A program made the position numbers and the translations under genes. The notes under the pieces are model-generated. The model saw only the letters and a list, made by a program, of their open reading frames with translations, ran no database searches and was not told the origin of the DNA. A DNA stretch of 64,000 nt. Origin: Pleodorina starrii (lineage: Eukaryota; Chlorophyta; Chlorophyceae; Chlamydomonadales; Volvocaceae). The stretch spans positions 186,001-250,000 of the forward strand of contig BRXU01000047.1 in NCBI GenBank assembly GCA_030267565.1, read 5' to 3'. Below are positions 44,401 to 57,006 of the stretch, in pieces. Each line of letters begins with the position of its first letter. The stretch's first letter is position 1.

Positions 44401-47400
44401 CCCGACAGCGCCGCAGCGGGAGCCTGTGCCTGCGGGGGTTCCCTTCCTCCCTTCCTGGCTTCAATACACCGCCACACCCACGGGGAGGCCGCCCCGGGAC
44501 TCCCATCATCTCATCTCATGGGGTGCTTGCGCTGGTTCGCTGTATTCCTTATACCTGATGTGCACCATGATCCGCGTCGCTCCTCACTGCCGCCCTTTTT
44601 GCTTGCGGCGCGAGGTTCGCACATCTGACGCATCTATCCATCCGCCCACCCGCCCATCCATCAGTCCCGGACGGCTCCTTAACCCCCCCTCCCTCTATGC
44701 AGGTGCGCTCCCTGGCTCGGCGCCTGGCCGCGGTTGAGTCCCGGCTCCAGTCCGCTGTGTTGGACGACTTCAAGATCCTGATCGGCGGCCCCGCCAACGA
44801 CGGGCTCAAGATGCCCCCCGAGAACCTGGAGCGACTGGCCACTGCCTGCCTGGTGGTGGATGCGCTGGGGAAGAAGGTGAGGGAGGGGGGGGAGGTGGAG
44901 GGGAGGGGAGGGGAAGAAGGAGGAAGGGGGCTAAAAGAGAGGGACCCGAGAGTGCGAGACGGGCGCCAGCCGAGCGAGCGGAATGCGGAACCAATGCGCG
45001 GGATGCGGAAGGGTTGAAGGGTGGGGGGTGGGGCCGGAGGAAGGGGAGTGCCGTTGTCATGTCGTGTCGTGTCATGTCATGTCATGATGTCATGTGTGGC
45101 GGTGGCACTCGGTGGACGGAGGGTGCTGGCAACCAGGTCCGAGCAGCTCAGCTCAGCTCAGCTCAGCTCAGCGGGATGTGGGCCGCTGGGCTTGGCCGGC
45201 GGAGAGGTGGGACGGGGTGGCACGGGACAGGGCACGCGGGCGCTGGGGCCTGGTCTGGTCTGGCCTGGTCGCCAGGGCGATCCCCATTTCGGGGGGTGGG
45301 AGCCGCCATGACCGCCGTGGGAGAGGTGGTGGTGCCGTGCGGGTCTGGAGGCGGCATCCAGCACCCGCAACCGCACCTGCAACGGCCGTGTCAAAACAGG
45401 ATCGCCCTCAGCCTGTTCGCTCAAAGCCCCCTCCCGAACCCGACCACCCCCCGGCCCTCCCCCGCGCCACCCCTGCTTTCGGCTGGCGTTTCTGTCGCGT
45501 ACATCGCCCGTTAATCCCCCCCGGCCCCATCCTTCCCGGATTGACGCATTCTTCAGAAGGCCCCTTCCCGCAGTACCATTGTTCTCCTCCACCTCCCCCC
45601 CAACCCCCCACACACAAGCACGCGCACCTCATTCTGTGCTCAAACCCGTTTCCCTCTCACCCCGCCCCTCCCGCCCCGTCCCTCCCGCCCCTGCCCTCCC
45701 GCCCTTCCCCCCCAGGTCCAGGACCAGGTGATGGACTGGCTGTGTGACCGGGAGATGAGCATCTACCAGGCGGCGTTCGGGGGGGCGGTGGGTACGGCCA
45801 CCGTGTCGGCGGCGGCAGCGGACGACCGGGGCGCGGCGGTGGCGGCGGCTCACGCGACCCGACTGGACAAGTTCGAGCAGCGCTACGCCTGGTTCCGGGA
45901 CAGGCTGCGGGAGAAGCGGGAGGTGTGGGGCGTGTTCCCCGAGCACTGGAGGGTGCCGCAGGTGGGCGGAGTGTATGTGTGGGGGGGATGGGGGGCAGGG
46001 GGGAGGGGGAGGGGGGAGGAAGTGAGGGGATGGGGGGGATGGAGGAGAGCTGGCTTTCTTATGAGGGGAGTAAATTTAGGGGTACAAGTTGAGGGGGGGG
46101 GGCAGTGTAAACCAGTCCGTTTTGGCAAGCTTACTGGGGGGAGAGACGTTAGGTGGGTTGGCGTACGTTTGGGGTCGGCGCGGACTGGTGGCTGCGTTGT
46201 TCGAATGCGCCCCGGTCGACCGACTCAACAGCCGCCCCGCCAGCCGACCAGAGGGCGCGGGCCTGATCGGCATCCCCCGGCCCCGGCCTATACGTGGATA
46301 ACCCCGCCGCTCCGCTCGTCCCCGTCCCTTTCCGCCTGTTGGTACCTGCCCCCTTCTGCCTTATGTCCCAAACCCCCATTTCGAGCGGGGCTCTTCCCGT
46401 CCCGACATATCTCCTGCGCACCCTCCCTGCCGGCCATTCGTCCCACTCGGGGGCCCGCGCCGCCCCTCCCTCGTATCTCCTGCACTCGTCTCCGTCCCTC
46501 CCCCCTTGCTGGACCCAACATACTGCCGTTTGCGGGCATAGGCATAAACATAGCCAGGTTCGCCCCATTCGCTTTTCGGCTTCACGCACCCCACCCCCCT
46601 TCCCCTTCCTCCCGCCTTCCTCGCCCACCCATCACCTCAATCCCACCCCAACCCAACCCACATGTGACCCCATTATCCATTTTACCCACCCACCCGAATC
46701 CCGCCCCCTCCCCCCCCACCCCCACCCTCCCCCACCCTCCCCCACCCTCCCCCTCATCCCCCTCCCCCCTCCACCCCTCCCAGGTTCTCTGCCTCACCTT
46801 CTGCAAGATCACCAAGGCCCACCTGAAGCGCATCCTGTCTGACGAGGAGGCGCTGGCGGGGCTGAGGGCGGATGTGGCGCCACTGCTCAAATCGGTGGTG
46901 GCCACCAACCGCTTCGAGAGGGACATGGCGGCCACATTCGGAGGAGGGGGAGGGGGAGGAGGAGCGGCGGGGAGGCAGGGAGCAGACGACGGGGTGAGCG
47001 GGGCGGGGTGGAGTGGGGTGCGGCTGGGGGGGTAAGTGAGGGATAAGGGGGGTGCAGGCTGGAGACGGGGCGGGCGGGCGGCTGGGGAAGCAGGCCAGCA
47101 GCCCGGGGGCGCTGTTGGGCAGCGGACCACCTGCGGCGGCGTGTGCACGATTTATCTCGGAGACACGTGCGTGTGCAGTGGAGCTCGGTCGGTCGGCACT
47201 GGTTGGGGGGCGGGGGACGATGCGAAGCTGTGTGTGAAGCGGTGTGGGGAGCTTGCATGGGGGGCGGGTTGGGACAGGGCTGAGATGGGACGCGGGCGCG
47301 TGCTACCGGCTGACCCAGCTGCGGGCCCTGGGGCTGGGTCCCTCGCCCCCGTGCACCTGAGTACACCTGAACAGCAACCAACCGGGGGTACATCCGGGAT

Positions 47401-50400
47401 CCCCCATTACCCTTGCCCCCACTTTGTGGCCCTCCCTCCCTTCCCCCCCGTCAGGTAATATCCCAGGTAACTGCGTTGCGCTTCCTCGTCCCGGGCCGTT
47501 GTAATTTCCCCCCGTCTCCCTCCCCCTCCAGGACGACGACTCTGAGGCGGGTGACACCATGAGCGCCAGTGAGGCCCGCAGGCGGCTGGAGAAGTTCCGG
47601 GCCCGGGTCAAGGCGGAGCAGCAGGCCAAGAAGGACTCGGTGGCAAAGGTAAGGGGGGAATAGGGCGGGGGGCAGGAAGGCAGGGCAGGCTGGGAAAGGG
47701 GGAGAGGGAGATTGGGCACGGGGCTGCGCAACGAGCGCGGGGAGGTCGGGAAAGCAAGCAGCGGGGCTCGGGTTGGAGTCGGCTGTTTGTTGGGGGAAAA
47801 GAGGGAAGTGCCGCTGGAAGAAGATATCAGAGCTGTTGGTTCGGTGGACAGGCTTTGGGGTCCTGGGCAGGCAGGGTGTACCAGCGTATGGGGATTGCTG
47901 GCCGCTCCCTCCCTCCCCCCCGCGTATCCTCCTGCTGTCAGCCTGCCTGCCTGCCTGCCTGCCTCCTCCAACCCCCCACTACCCCCACCCTCGCCCCCCC
48001 CAGGCCGGTGACCGGGCTCGTGAGGCCCAGGAGGAGGCCATCAAGGTGGCCTTCGAGGGAGCGGTGAGTGGGGGCGCGCTCCGGGGGTCGGGGGGTCGGT
48101 GGGTTGTCGACCCGCAGCCGGCAGCCTGGGTGAGAGCCACATCGTCCCCGGAGAGGGAGAGGGAGGGAAAGGGCGGCGGTAGGGTCATACCTACCTACCT
48201 CGATGTAAGAAGCTCGCGCCTGCCCAAGCTTACCTCGTTGTTCTTTTGCAGACGGGAGGGATTCTTCTGATACGTTACCGTTTTCCGGCTCCGGTCTATA
48301 CCCCCGTGGATGACCCCACCCCCTGGATCCTCCCCTCCGCCTACCGACCCCTACCGACCCCGGCTGTCTGCTGCTGCTCTCAGCGGCACCCCGCCCCGCT
48401 GCAGCAGCTTGATCAACAACGTCCGCAGTGACTGATTGCTATATGAAGGAGCATATCACTCCCTGACCCCGCCCCACTCTTGGTCCCCACCCACCCCCGC
48501 CTCCGTTCTCCTGGGCAGATATCTGAGGCGTTCGAGGGGGTGTTGGTGGAGTTTTACGTGGGTCAGGAGGAGCGGGAGCTGTTGGAGTATCTGGACGCGG
48601 CGGTGCGGGAGGAGGCGGAGAGGCGCTGGCTGCCGGACGAGGAGGAGGGCGATGTGACGGGGAGCGGACTGAGGGTGCTGCAGGTGGGGGGGAAGAGGGG
48701 GGGGAGGGGGAGGGGGGTGGCGGGAGGGGAGGAAGTAAAGGTGTGCCCGCCGGGTGGGGTGGCGGGAGAGGGGGCGGCGCTGGGGTGGGGTGGAGCTCAG
48801 GCGGGGGCTGAGGCTGGGCGGGGAGGCTGGAGTGTGGGTGGCGGGACGGGACGGGACGGGACGAGACGGGACGGGACGGGACGGGACGGGGTGAAGCGGT
48901 CGGAGGGAGCGATCAATGGACGTCTTTCGATTAGAAATTGGTTCAAGGGCGACATTCCTCCCTACTGGCCCCATCCGCGGCCCCATCCCCGCACCACCAC
49001 TCGATGTCGGCCCCTCTCAGTTCGGGGAGGAGAGGGGAGGGGAGAGGTCCTCCGGGGAACCTCTCCCCACCCCACCTCCACCCTCCCTCGCTTCACTTGG
49101 ATCCCCGGTGGTCCTGTCGGTCGGTCCCCCCTACTCCCGGAGGTCCCAAATTCACTCTTCAACCCCCTTCCCCCCCCCCTCCGCCCCCTCCCGCAGAGCG
49201 CCAACAAGATTTTCTTCAAGATCCGCGCCTCCCTGACCCGCTGTGCCAAGAACGTGAGCCGCGGCCCCACCCTGGTGGCGCTGGCTCAGCTGTTCAAGCG
49301 GGTGCTGTCAGGATACGCATCCGACCTGATGCGCCGCCTGCCCAGGACGGCGGCGGGGACCACCACAGCCACACCCGCGGTGGTGGGCGGATCCGTGGAC
49401 TGGTGGGTGGGGGGTAATAAGAACGGCCCGGGGCGAGGGGAACGCAGCGCAGGGGGGGTGGGTGGGGGGGTGGGGGGGGGCAGGGGCAGGGAGGGGATGA
49501 GGGTTTGATGCGGGCGGGGACCTTGGCGGGAGTTGAGGTGGCGTGAGGGATGGGTGGCTGGTCGAATGGAGGAGGGATGGCAACTTGGCAAGTAGCCGGA
49601 CAGCGCGGGAGTGGCGGGAAGGTGATCCGGGAAGGGGCGGCGGCGGGGCGCGGGCGGGGGTTCGTGGTTGGGGGGTGTACAAGTGTGTGCAGGTGTTGGC
49701 CCGCCCGCAGGGTGGGTCGAGCGGTGCTTTTTGAGCGGCCCTCGCCTCCCTGCCACACGCGGATGTGGGGCTCCTCGTCGAGCTGCGGAGTTGTGGGAGC
49801 CACCTCCGTATCACCATCACATACTCACTGCCCGCTCGTCCCAGTGACGACCCCCGATGAATCTGGCCCCCCCCGAGCCCCCAACCAGCAATTTGCTTCC
49901 GTCCGCTGCTTACGCCCACCCTCCCCCTCCCCCTCTTTCTTCCTCCAGGTACGTCCGTCTGAGCGATGAGGACGAGCGGGTGGTTTGCTGCCTGCTGGCC
50001 ACCGCCGAGTTCTGCAAGGACACCACGGAGGGGCTGGCGGGGGCACTGGCTAAGGACGTGAAGCCGCACTTCGCTGACCGGGTGGACTTTGCGGAGGAGG
50101 AGAGCGCATTTGTAAACGTGGCGAGGTGGGGGCTAGAGGGCGGGGCGGGGCGGGGCGGGAGGGCGGCAGGTGGGAGGTGGGGGGGGGGTAATTTCGCGGC
50201 CGGGGGCCTGCGCGTCGGTCGCCTTGATAGGGGAACGGCCAATTCAGCGATACGACGTGGGCGCGGGTACTCGGCACTCTGCCTCTGCCCCCCTGCCACA
50301 CCTCGCATTGGGGATCTCCTGAACATTGGCCTTTTAATGAGCTGTGAAGGACCCCTCTCTGCAGCTGTCATATGCGCGATGCAGTCCTTGCAGCCCCCCC

Positions 50401-53400
50401 CCTCGCACACGCACACATACGTACCGGCAGGCGTGCCGCTGCCTTGTCAGGAAAAATGTTACGCGCCGTCTCCTGAGCAGGTCCCGCCGGCGCTCTTTCC
50501 GGCCGATTCCCGCCCAGGTACACGCACGCACACCAGGCGGCGCCCTAACACCCCGCCGTTCCCCACCGGCCCACGTGTTCCGAACTCCCTTTCATTTCTG
50601 CACCCCAACCCCCCCCCCCCCCCCGCCTTCTTGCCCACCGCCGCCCCCTCCCCCTCCCCCCCCTCCCCCCTCCCCCTCAGCGCCTGCATGCACGTGCTGG
50701 TTCTGGGTCTCAACACCCGGCTGGACGTTCCCCTGCTGGAGATGCAGCGGATGAGGTGGGACGCCATCGAGGCACCCGGGGACGACTCGCCGTTCGTAAA
50801 CGGAATACGAAAGGTGAGCCGGATGCGGTGCGGTGCGGCGAGGGGCGGGGATGTGCGGGGATGCATGGATGGACGGATGGATGGATGGATGCATGGGTGC
50901 ATGGATGGGTGAATGGATGGGTGCATGCATAGATGGATGGGTGGGTGCCTGGGTAGCGGCGGTGTTGTGGCGCATCTCGCTGCGCTCTGTGCTCTGGTTA
51001 CAGGAGGGCTGCGTCTGCGGGCTGAGGTCTGCGGGTGGGGTGTGGGGCCCACTTGCCTAACGCAGCAACCTGCAGCAATGCCCGCCCGTGGGCCAGGACT
51101 GCTGCCGACCGCTCTCCGCCTTCCCCCTCTGCCGGGACTTACAGTGATCACCAACCCACCCAACCCAACCCTGCCAGCTTGTCAGTGCGCCTGCCACACG
51201 AACAGTGCTGTGCAAAGCCCCCACCGCACAGTTCCAGCTCAGGGCACCTCTTCCCTTGTGTTGCGTGCCCCCCATATACCCACCCCCACCCCCCCACCCC
51301 CACCCCCAGGTGTTCTTGGACTGCGGCCCCCGTGTGGGTACCGGCCTGGACTCCGCCAACCTGGCCTTCCTGTGCGACAAGATGGCCCGCATGTTTGTGC
51401 CCCGACTGCATGAGGCCATATTCCGACTGAGGAGGGTGGCGGACAAGGGGATGCTGCAGCTGGCTATAGACATGGACGCGGTGGGTGGGGGTGTGTGGGG
51501 GGTGGGGGTTGAAGAGTGAATTTGCAAGAACGAAACAAGAAGCCCTGCGGACGACGTAGTCTGAAGGTCGACTGGATCCCTGTCAAGCCTCCCGAAGAAA
51601 GAAGCGCTTACGGACCCCGATAGTTACCAGGGGGAGGGAGGGGAGGATACAGGGCGGGTGGGAGGGGGGTACGGGGCGAGGGCGAATTGGGTGGGCTTGG
51701 GGATGGGGCGGTCAAGGGAGGGAGGGAGGCAGCGGCGGATGGTAAGAGCGGGGCGGTGGAAGGGATGTGACAGGTGAGGAAGGAGGAAGCGGCGGAGTGG
51801 GAGAGGGACCGCCGCGCGCGCAGGTCACCGCAGGGCGCAGATGCAACCGCTGTGGCGGTCGGTCGGTCGGTCGGTCGGTCCATTGGAATACACAGGGAGG
51901 GCACAGGGCAGGGGCCGGGGAAGGGGAAGGGGTAGAGTGCGCGCGGTACGAGGCGGTTCGGACTTCCTCCCTCGTTGCTCCATGCTCCCTAGTGCCAGGA
52001 GCTCAATAGCCACTGCTTGCCTGGTCACCCCGCCAAGCGCCAACCCCACCTGCCCCCCACCCATCCCCACCCACCCTATGTTACCGTTCACGGGCCCCGG
52101 CCTATACGTGGATAACCCCACCCCCGGCCCCAGATCCGGCGAACGCTGCTTGACTTCCCCAAGCTGGCTCGCTCCACCGAGGAGGCCCATGGAGGCGAGG
52201 AGCAGCCGCAGGTGCGCAGCGCAGCGCAGCGCCTGTGGTCAGGGCCCCGTTCAGGGCCTGTTGGTGGGGCAGCCGGGGAAGCCGGGGAAGTGGGAGGTGG
52301 GGGCCACCACTTCAAACTGTGGGGCTGTGAGTGGTGGAGAGCGGCCGCCGCTCGCAGGCAGCGACGCACCTCCGCACCTCCTGCCGGCCGGACACCGGAG
52401 CTAGTTGAGGGTGCAAGTGGGCGAGGGAGGGCGCGCGCGAGGCAGCAGCTGCTGGTCGGTTGATCGACCAAGTCGGTTGCCCGTGTGTTGTAGTGCCTGG
52501 GGCGGCGCACTAGCAGCCATGCGCGATGTGTCATCGTTGCGATAAGGCGCAATCGTGTCGCGCGTCGTTCGCCACGTCCCGGGCGTTGCCCCTCCATCCA
52601 CACATTCATCCATCTACCCACACACATATACCTGCCTCCTGACTTCCCCTTGTCAACATCCTCACCTCCGCCCTCCCCTTCGTGGCTAGCGGGTAGCGGC
52701 TTCGTGGCTAGCTTTGGTAGTCGTGGTGCCTGGTTGCTGCAACCATTACCAGTTACGCATTGCACTTTGAACACCCTCCACTTCCGCCCCGTCCCTCCAC
52801 CCCCCTCCCTCCCCCTCCCGCTCCCCTCCACTCCCCCAGGACCTGCCCGCCTACTCTGCCTACGTGGAGCGGGAGATGGGCAGTGTGGTCGCTCTGGTCA
52901 AGGTGCTGCAGTCCCGCCCCGAGCAGCTGGTGGACAACTACCTGCTGCTCATGCCGCCAGCAGCGCAATCGCTCATGGAGTTCCAGAGGCTGTGCGAACT
53001 AAAGGTGGGGGGGTGGGGGGGTGGGTGGGTGGGGGGGGTGGCGGGCCTGCGGGGAGACGAGGAGGGAGGGGAACGTGGGTAGGGAAAGGGAGGGAAAGGG
53101 AGGGGTGGTGGCTCGCGTTGCCTTTGGGGGTTTTCGTGACGCCAGGCGGGGGCATGCATGTCACGCCGCACAAGGGCCCACCCACCCACATCCCGGTGAT
53201 TCAGTTTACACCCGGGCGCTCTTGCTGCCAGCCAGCCAGCCAGCCCGCCCGCCTGCCTGCGCAAGCCCGCAGGCCACGCCGCGGTCCGCTCCTCTTCGCC
53301 GGGGAGGGCGGTGGCTCTACCTCCACCTCCACTTGCACACCGCCCTCCCGGCCGATCTGCATCGTCCTCAAAAATGGCATTTCTGGGAGCTGTGCGTGTC

Positions 53401-54802
53401 GTGTATATATGGCAATCCCGGCAGCTTTCGTATTGCTGGCTGGTTTACGTAGTGTGCAATTATGGCCCGTCTTTTGCTGGGTCGCTTATCCATCGCCCCC
53501 CCCCCGCCCTCATCCCCCCATATCTGCGCTGTTTTTCTCTCTACTCATCCGTGTCACCATGTGCTTAGCTGCTCACCCCATTCGCTCCTGGTGCAACCCT
53601 CCCCCCCCCCCCCAGGCGCTCAACCGCAAGCAGCAGTCCGACCTGATGGGCTTGTACCAGCTCAAAGCGGGCCAGCTGGGCGCCAGGGCGGGGCCGCCGG
53701 GGCCGGCAGCAGCAGCAGGGACGGGCGGCTCACCCGGCGGCGCAGTGGGCTCGGGGCCCGGCAGCGCCGCAGCCGCGGGCGGCATGTCCGGGCCGGGCTC
53801 GGCGGCCGCAGGCGGCGGTGATGTGGCGCTGTCGGCCGCTGCTGCCTCCAATCTGGGTACGTTGAAGCAGAGCATGAACAACTTCACGCGGGAGCTGGCG
53901 GCGTCCATACCCTTCGCCGGCAAGCGGGCGGGGGGGCCGGAAGCCTCCGCGGCGTCCATGTCGCCCGCACTGTCGGCGCAGAGCAAGGTGCGCACATCAC
54001 ATCACATCACATCCGGTGGCTGAGGGAGGACCGGGAGGCGGACCGTCAGGGGGCGCGGTCTGTGGAGTGGGGAGGGGTTGGGGCAGGGGTTGGGGTTGGG
54101 ACGTGGAAGGGAAGGGAAGGGGGTGGGCCGTCACCGCGAGGAAGAGGCAGTGGCAGGTCGAGCGGACGGAGCCGGGGGTCGGTGCGAGGCTGCAAGGGCT
54201 CCCCCATGGCCTACCCAGGATTCATGACCTTGACCCAGGATTCTTGACCCAGGATTCTTGCCTTTGCGAAGCGCGTATCCGGAATCCCTCTTTGCCTGGC
54301 TCTAGTGTACCGATGTGGGCCCAGCCTCCCGTGTGCTGGCTTGGGTGCATTCCCAGCCAGCGCTCGCAGATGTCACTCCTGTCAGGCAGGCCGCTGCGCC
54401 CACCCTCTTTGACCTACTCCGGCCTTTAATTGCCCCCGTGCGCGAACGCCATCTCCGTCTCCGCTGCGGTATTTCTTTTACCCCATCTTTGGGATGTCAT
54501 ATTGACGCCCTTTTTGGTCGGTCACCCTAGCCCCCAAACACACTCTCACACTCTCACTGGTCATCCACCCGCCTCCCCCGCATTTGCAGTCCTCGCTGTT
54601 CCACACTCGGACCGGCAGCTCTGACACCGTGGGCGGCCCCGGTCCCTCGGGCACTGCCGCCGCGGGCGCGTTCTTTAAGGAGACTGCCGCCAAGACCAAG
54701 GAGGGCTTTGCGCGCTTCGGCAACTTCATCCGGGTGGCCAATGCGCTGACGGGCGGCAACGAGGCGGCGCCGGGAACCTCGGGGGACACCTCCCACCACT
54801 AG
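41445..54802 (+). CDS. EXO84: Exocyst complex subunit EXO84 (19 exons, predicted 1067 aa)
   Basis: Subunit of the octameric exocyst that tethers secretory vesicles to the plasma membrane. Exons: 41445-41733, 41816-41865, 41960-42027, 42842-43041, 43427-43536, 44703-44876, 45716-45961, 46784-46993, 47532-47648, 48004-48063, 48519-48683, 49197-49402, 49949-50125, 50681-50813, 51310-51480, 52134-52211, 52840-53004, 53616-53987, 54590-54802; 3204 nt, phase kept at all 18 junctions. Collinear with plant EXO84: FDPTKLINQLYPDE near residue 90, the Vps51-like coiled coil (EAMVQEICRDIKKLDYAKK), KFEQRYAWFRDRLRE, VLCLTFCKITKAHLKRIL, DERVVCCLLATAEFCKDT and MEFQRLCELK. Plant proteins are about 750-770 aa. 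The extra length is Gly/Ala linkers plus a C-terminal tail (about 874-1067) ending in a charged helix. The ATG at 41445 is the first of the frame. Confidence 0.92.
42627..42662. repeat. Dispersed intronic repeat block D, EXO84 intron 3
   Basis: TTCTTGTTTCATTCTTGCAAATTCACTCATCAACC-type sequence in intron 3. Its reverse complement occurs at 51509-51545 in intron 15, and a shorter direct match (AAATTCACTCTTCAACCCCC) at 49148-49167 in intron 11. Confidence 0.75.
42684..42745. repeat. Dispersed intronic repeat block A, EXO84 intron 3
   Basis: About 60 bp from TTGATCAACGTCTGCAGTGACT through ATATAAAGGAGCATATCACTCCCTG. A close copy with about 85% identity by eye lies at 48409-48472 in intron 10. The 3' part (GGAGCATA..ATCACTCCC) also occurs in sense orientation near the acceptor of the AK7-like intron (802-826, minus). 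Confidence 0.8.
42759..42798. repeat. Dispersed intronic repeat block B, EXO84 intron 3
   Basis: GCGTTGCGTTCCCTCGCCCCGGGCCGTTCTTATTCCCCC-type sequence directly downstream of block A. Related copies: 47467-47512 (intron 8, direct), 49412-49456 (intron 12, inverted) and a short match at 9878-9897 in a kinase intron. Confidence 0.75.
46282..46304. repeat. Dispersed repeat block C (GGCCTATACGTGGATAACCCC), EXO84 intron 7
   Basis: The 20-bp core CGGCCTATACGTGGATAACC recurs almost unchanged at 52097-52119 and 63543-63563, and with one base missing at 37588. Confidence 0.8.
47467..47512. repeat. Dispersed intronic repeat block B, EXO84 intron 8
   Basis: AACTGCGTTGCGCTTCCTCGTCCCGGGCCGTTGTAATTTCCCCC-type sequence close to the intron 8 acceptor; a direct copy of the block at 42759-42798 with several substitutions. 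Confidence 0.7.
48409..48472. repeat. Dispersed intronic repeat block A, EXO84 intron 10
   Basis: GCTTGATCAACAACGTCCGCAGTGACTGATTGCTATATGAAGGAGCATATCACTCCCTGA-type sequence, the second copy of the 42684-42745 block, about 45 bp before the acceptor at 48518. Confidence 0.8.
48842..48893. repeat. (GGGAC)n pentanucleotide repeat
   Basis: About ten GGGAC units with one GAGAC variant in EXO84 intron 11. Simple sequence. Confidence 0.9.
49412..49456. repeat. Dispersed intronic repeat block B, inverted copy, EXO84 intron 12
   Basis: GGGGGTAATAAGAACGGCCCGGGGCGAGGGGAACGCAGCGCAGGG, 10 bp after the exon 12 donor, is the reverse complement of the block seen at 42759-42798. Confidence 0.75.
51509..51545. 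repeat. Dispersed intronic repeat block D, inverted copy, EXO84 intron 15
   Basis: TTGAAGAGTGAATTTGCAAGAACGAAACAAGAAG near the 5' end of intron 15, the reverse complement of the block at 42627-42662. Confidence 0.75.
52097..52119. repeat. Dispersed repeat block C, EXO84 intron 15
   Basis: CCGGCCTATACGTGGATAACCCC lies 14 bp before the acceptor of exon 16, so this copy overlaps the branch-point/polypyrimidine zone. Confidence 0.8.
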
Positions 54803-57006
54803 CACTAGCACCGGCACCGCCACCGCCACCAGCACTGGCACTCGGCCGGGGGCGTAACTGTGTGAGCGCGTGTCAGGGTCCCCGCTGGTGGCTGTGAGAG
54901 ACGAGACATGAGCGGACGGAGGCCGCGGGCCTTGAGGCGAAGGGACCCAGAAGGGGGCTCAGCTGCGGGAATGGTGCGGCATGAGGACGCCGCTTGGGGG
55001 GCGGGCGCGTGCGTTTGGGGGTGGGGAATAGCACGGGGTCGGAACCGAAGAATATCGGATCGGGGCGAAATTTGGGTGTGGGGTCTTGGCCGGTGCGCTT
55101 CAGATCCCTCACTTGGCGGTCGGCGGGGAGCGGCGGGGAGCGGCGCACACCGGTGGGTGGGGAGCGCGTGGCAACCGGCGATTTGCATCGCCGACGGCGG
55201 AGGGTGTGCAACTGTGCATGTCGCGGGCCGTTACGCACAGCAGGTGCGACTGGGGCGATTGCGCGCGAGCTTCTGCCCGCGTTGCCTGTGTTGAGTTTCA
55301 CCCCTGGAGATGCGGAATGGCGGCGACCCCCGCCGCCGCGAAACCTCCACAGCCTACACCCGCATGTATGCATGCGGCGAGCAACTGATACTATCACCAG
55401 TTCACCGCCGTGCGCGGCAAGGTGTGGCAGCCGCCTCAGAAGTGAAGATGGGGACGTTCGTAGGAGTGCAGGGAGGGAAGGCAAGGGAAGGCGGCCGAAG
55501 GGTCCTGGGGGCCGTGTTGGGCCCGTCGGGACGCATCGAGTTGTTTCGGAGGGTCTCGGCGGCAGTCAGGGGACTGCATAGGGTGTGACGGCTTAAGAGG
55601 GGAGGTGCGCCCCGTAAGCTTCCCGCGGTCTTCAAGGACCATCATGTCCGTGTGCATGGCGGCGCGCACCTCTTAAGTCAGGAACCGCTGAAACCTGATG
55701 CCGTGTGGCAACAGGCTCTCAGGCAACAGGAGGATCTCGGAGATGATGCAGGCCCCGCAACCCCGACGGTGGCCTCAAGCCTCCTGCGTACAATCCATGC
55801 AAAGGGCTACCCGCTTCCAAACTTTTAGTGTGAAGCAGCTGCCAGAAATTTCTCAGTTACAGGAGTTCCGGCCAAGGGTTCTTACGGCCGCTGTAGCCCA
55901 CGTTGGATTCTGGGTTCGGCGGGTTGCGGGGCTTGGGAGTGCCAGGGAAGTTGTCAGCCGCCCCTGAAACCCAACCACACGAAACTGCCGCGTGCAGACC
56001 AAAGAAAGTGAAACCGGCTTAAGAATGCTGGCGGGAAAAGCTGTTCGACGTCATGAACTTGGTCAACAGGACCCCTACAGGACAGTTTTTCGCATACCCA
56101 GCAGCCAACACCAACGTTAAGGAGCGCAGGGGAACGCAGAGCCGATGCCGGTATTCGAGCCGGATGGGTGCTCGAGGGCGCACGATGCTTGTCGAGGTTC
56201 TGGGAAGGTTGTGGGGTATGGCTTGTTGCACGAATCGTAAGTTAACCAGTGCTATCCAAGCCACCTCGCTACGGCGAGGGACGGTGCAAACCAGTAATCT
56301 AGCCGTTTTCGCAAAACACTGATTTAGCTTTATGAGTGGCAGCAATACTTTCTGCCCGTAATTTGCCAGTAGATATTAATGTCCATTTCGGTTCGGCAAG
56401 GGAAGGATTCCCCCGCTCTACCCCCTAGCTGGACTTGCAGCCATTCGTATGCCCATATGACGTGCCTCACCTCTAATGTAACTATAAATATGATCGACTA
56501 CTGACTTGAGTTGCCTCTGCTGTGCAGAAGGCTCGACAGAAAGGATTTGATTGCCAGCTAGCTTCGAGCCTTCGACTTTTCGACCCGCGGCTTCATAACA
56601 ATAACCTCATTGATTTTGTGTTAAAACATCCTTATACATATATGGTTCTACCTGTATCTTGCGTGTTTGCTCAACCCAACGGCTTTTGGATGTAAGGCCC
56701 CGATTTAATCGCATTCGACGCGAGTCCCCAAGCGTGCCCACTCGGTTAGGAATGTATATACAGAAATAAACATCTGCAGAATGAATTTGTAGGCCTGATG
56801 TAATGCACAAATGGCCGCAGTGCCATAACCATGATGTGTCTTTCGGCCAACTTAGTTTGGCACACCATGTGCCGTGTAAACATGGAGACCAGATGAACTA
56901 GATGCTTATGAGCCGTTTTTGCCGGTCTTCTTCCACTTCGGATTCTTTTCGCCAACTGGTCGTCGTGGAGATGCCCTCGGCGGGCTAAACTCAAACGGCC
57001 TGAACG
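54803..57006. other. EXO84 3' flank and intergenic DNA
   Basis: About 2.2 kb. GC-rich to about 55600, then clearly AT-richer (56000-57000). A TGTAA lies near 56477, far for a poly(A) signal. No gene is recognised. A 175-aa minus-strand frame at 56746-57273 overlaps the first exon of the next gene and has no domain. Confidence 0.45.

Noticed and set aside
5295..54802. A functional cluster of PIP kinase and exocyst genes
   Set aside because: PI(4,5)P2 does bind exocyst subunits, but the genes are about 24 kb apart with a LINE and unrelated genes between them. Coincidence is the simplest view.
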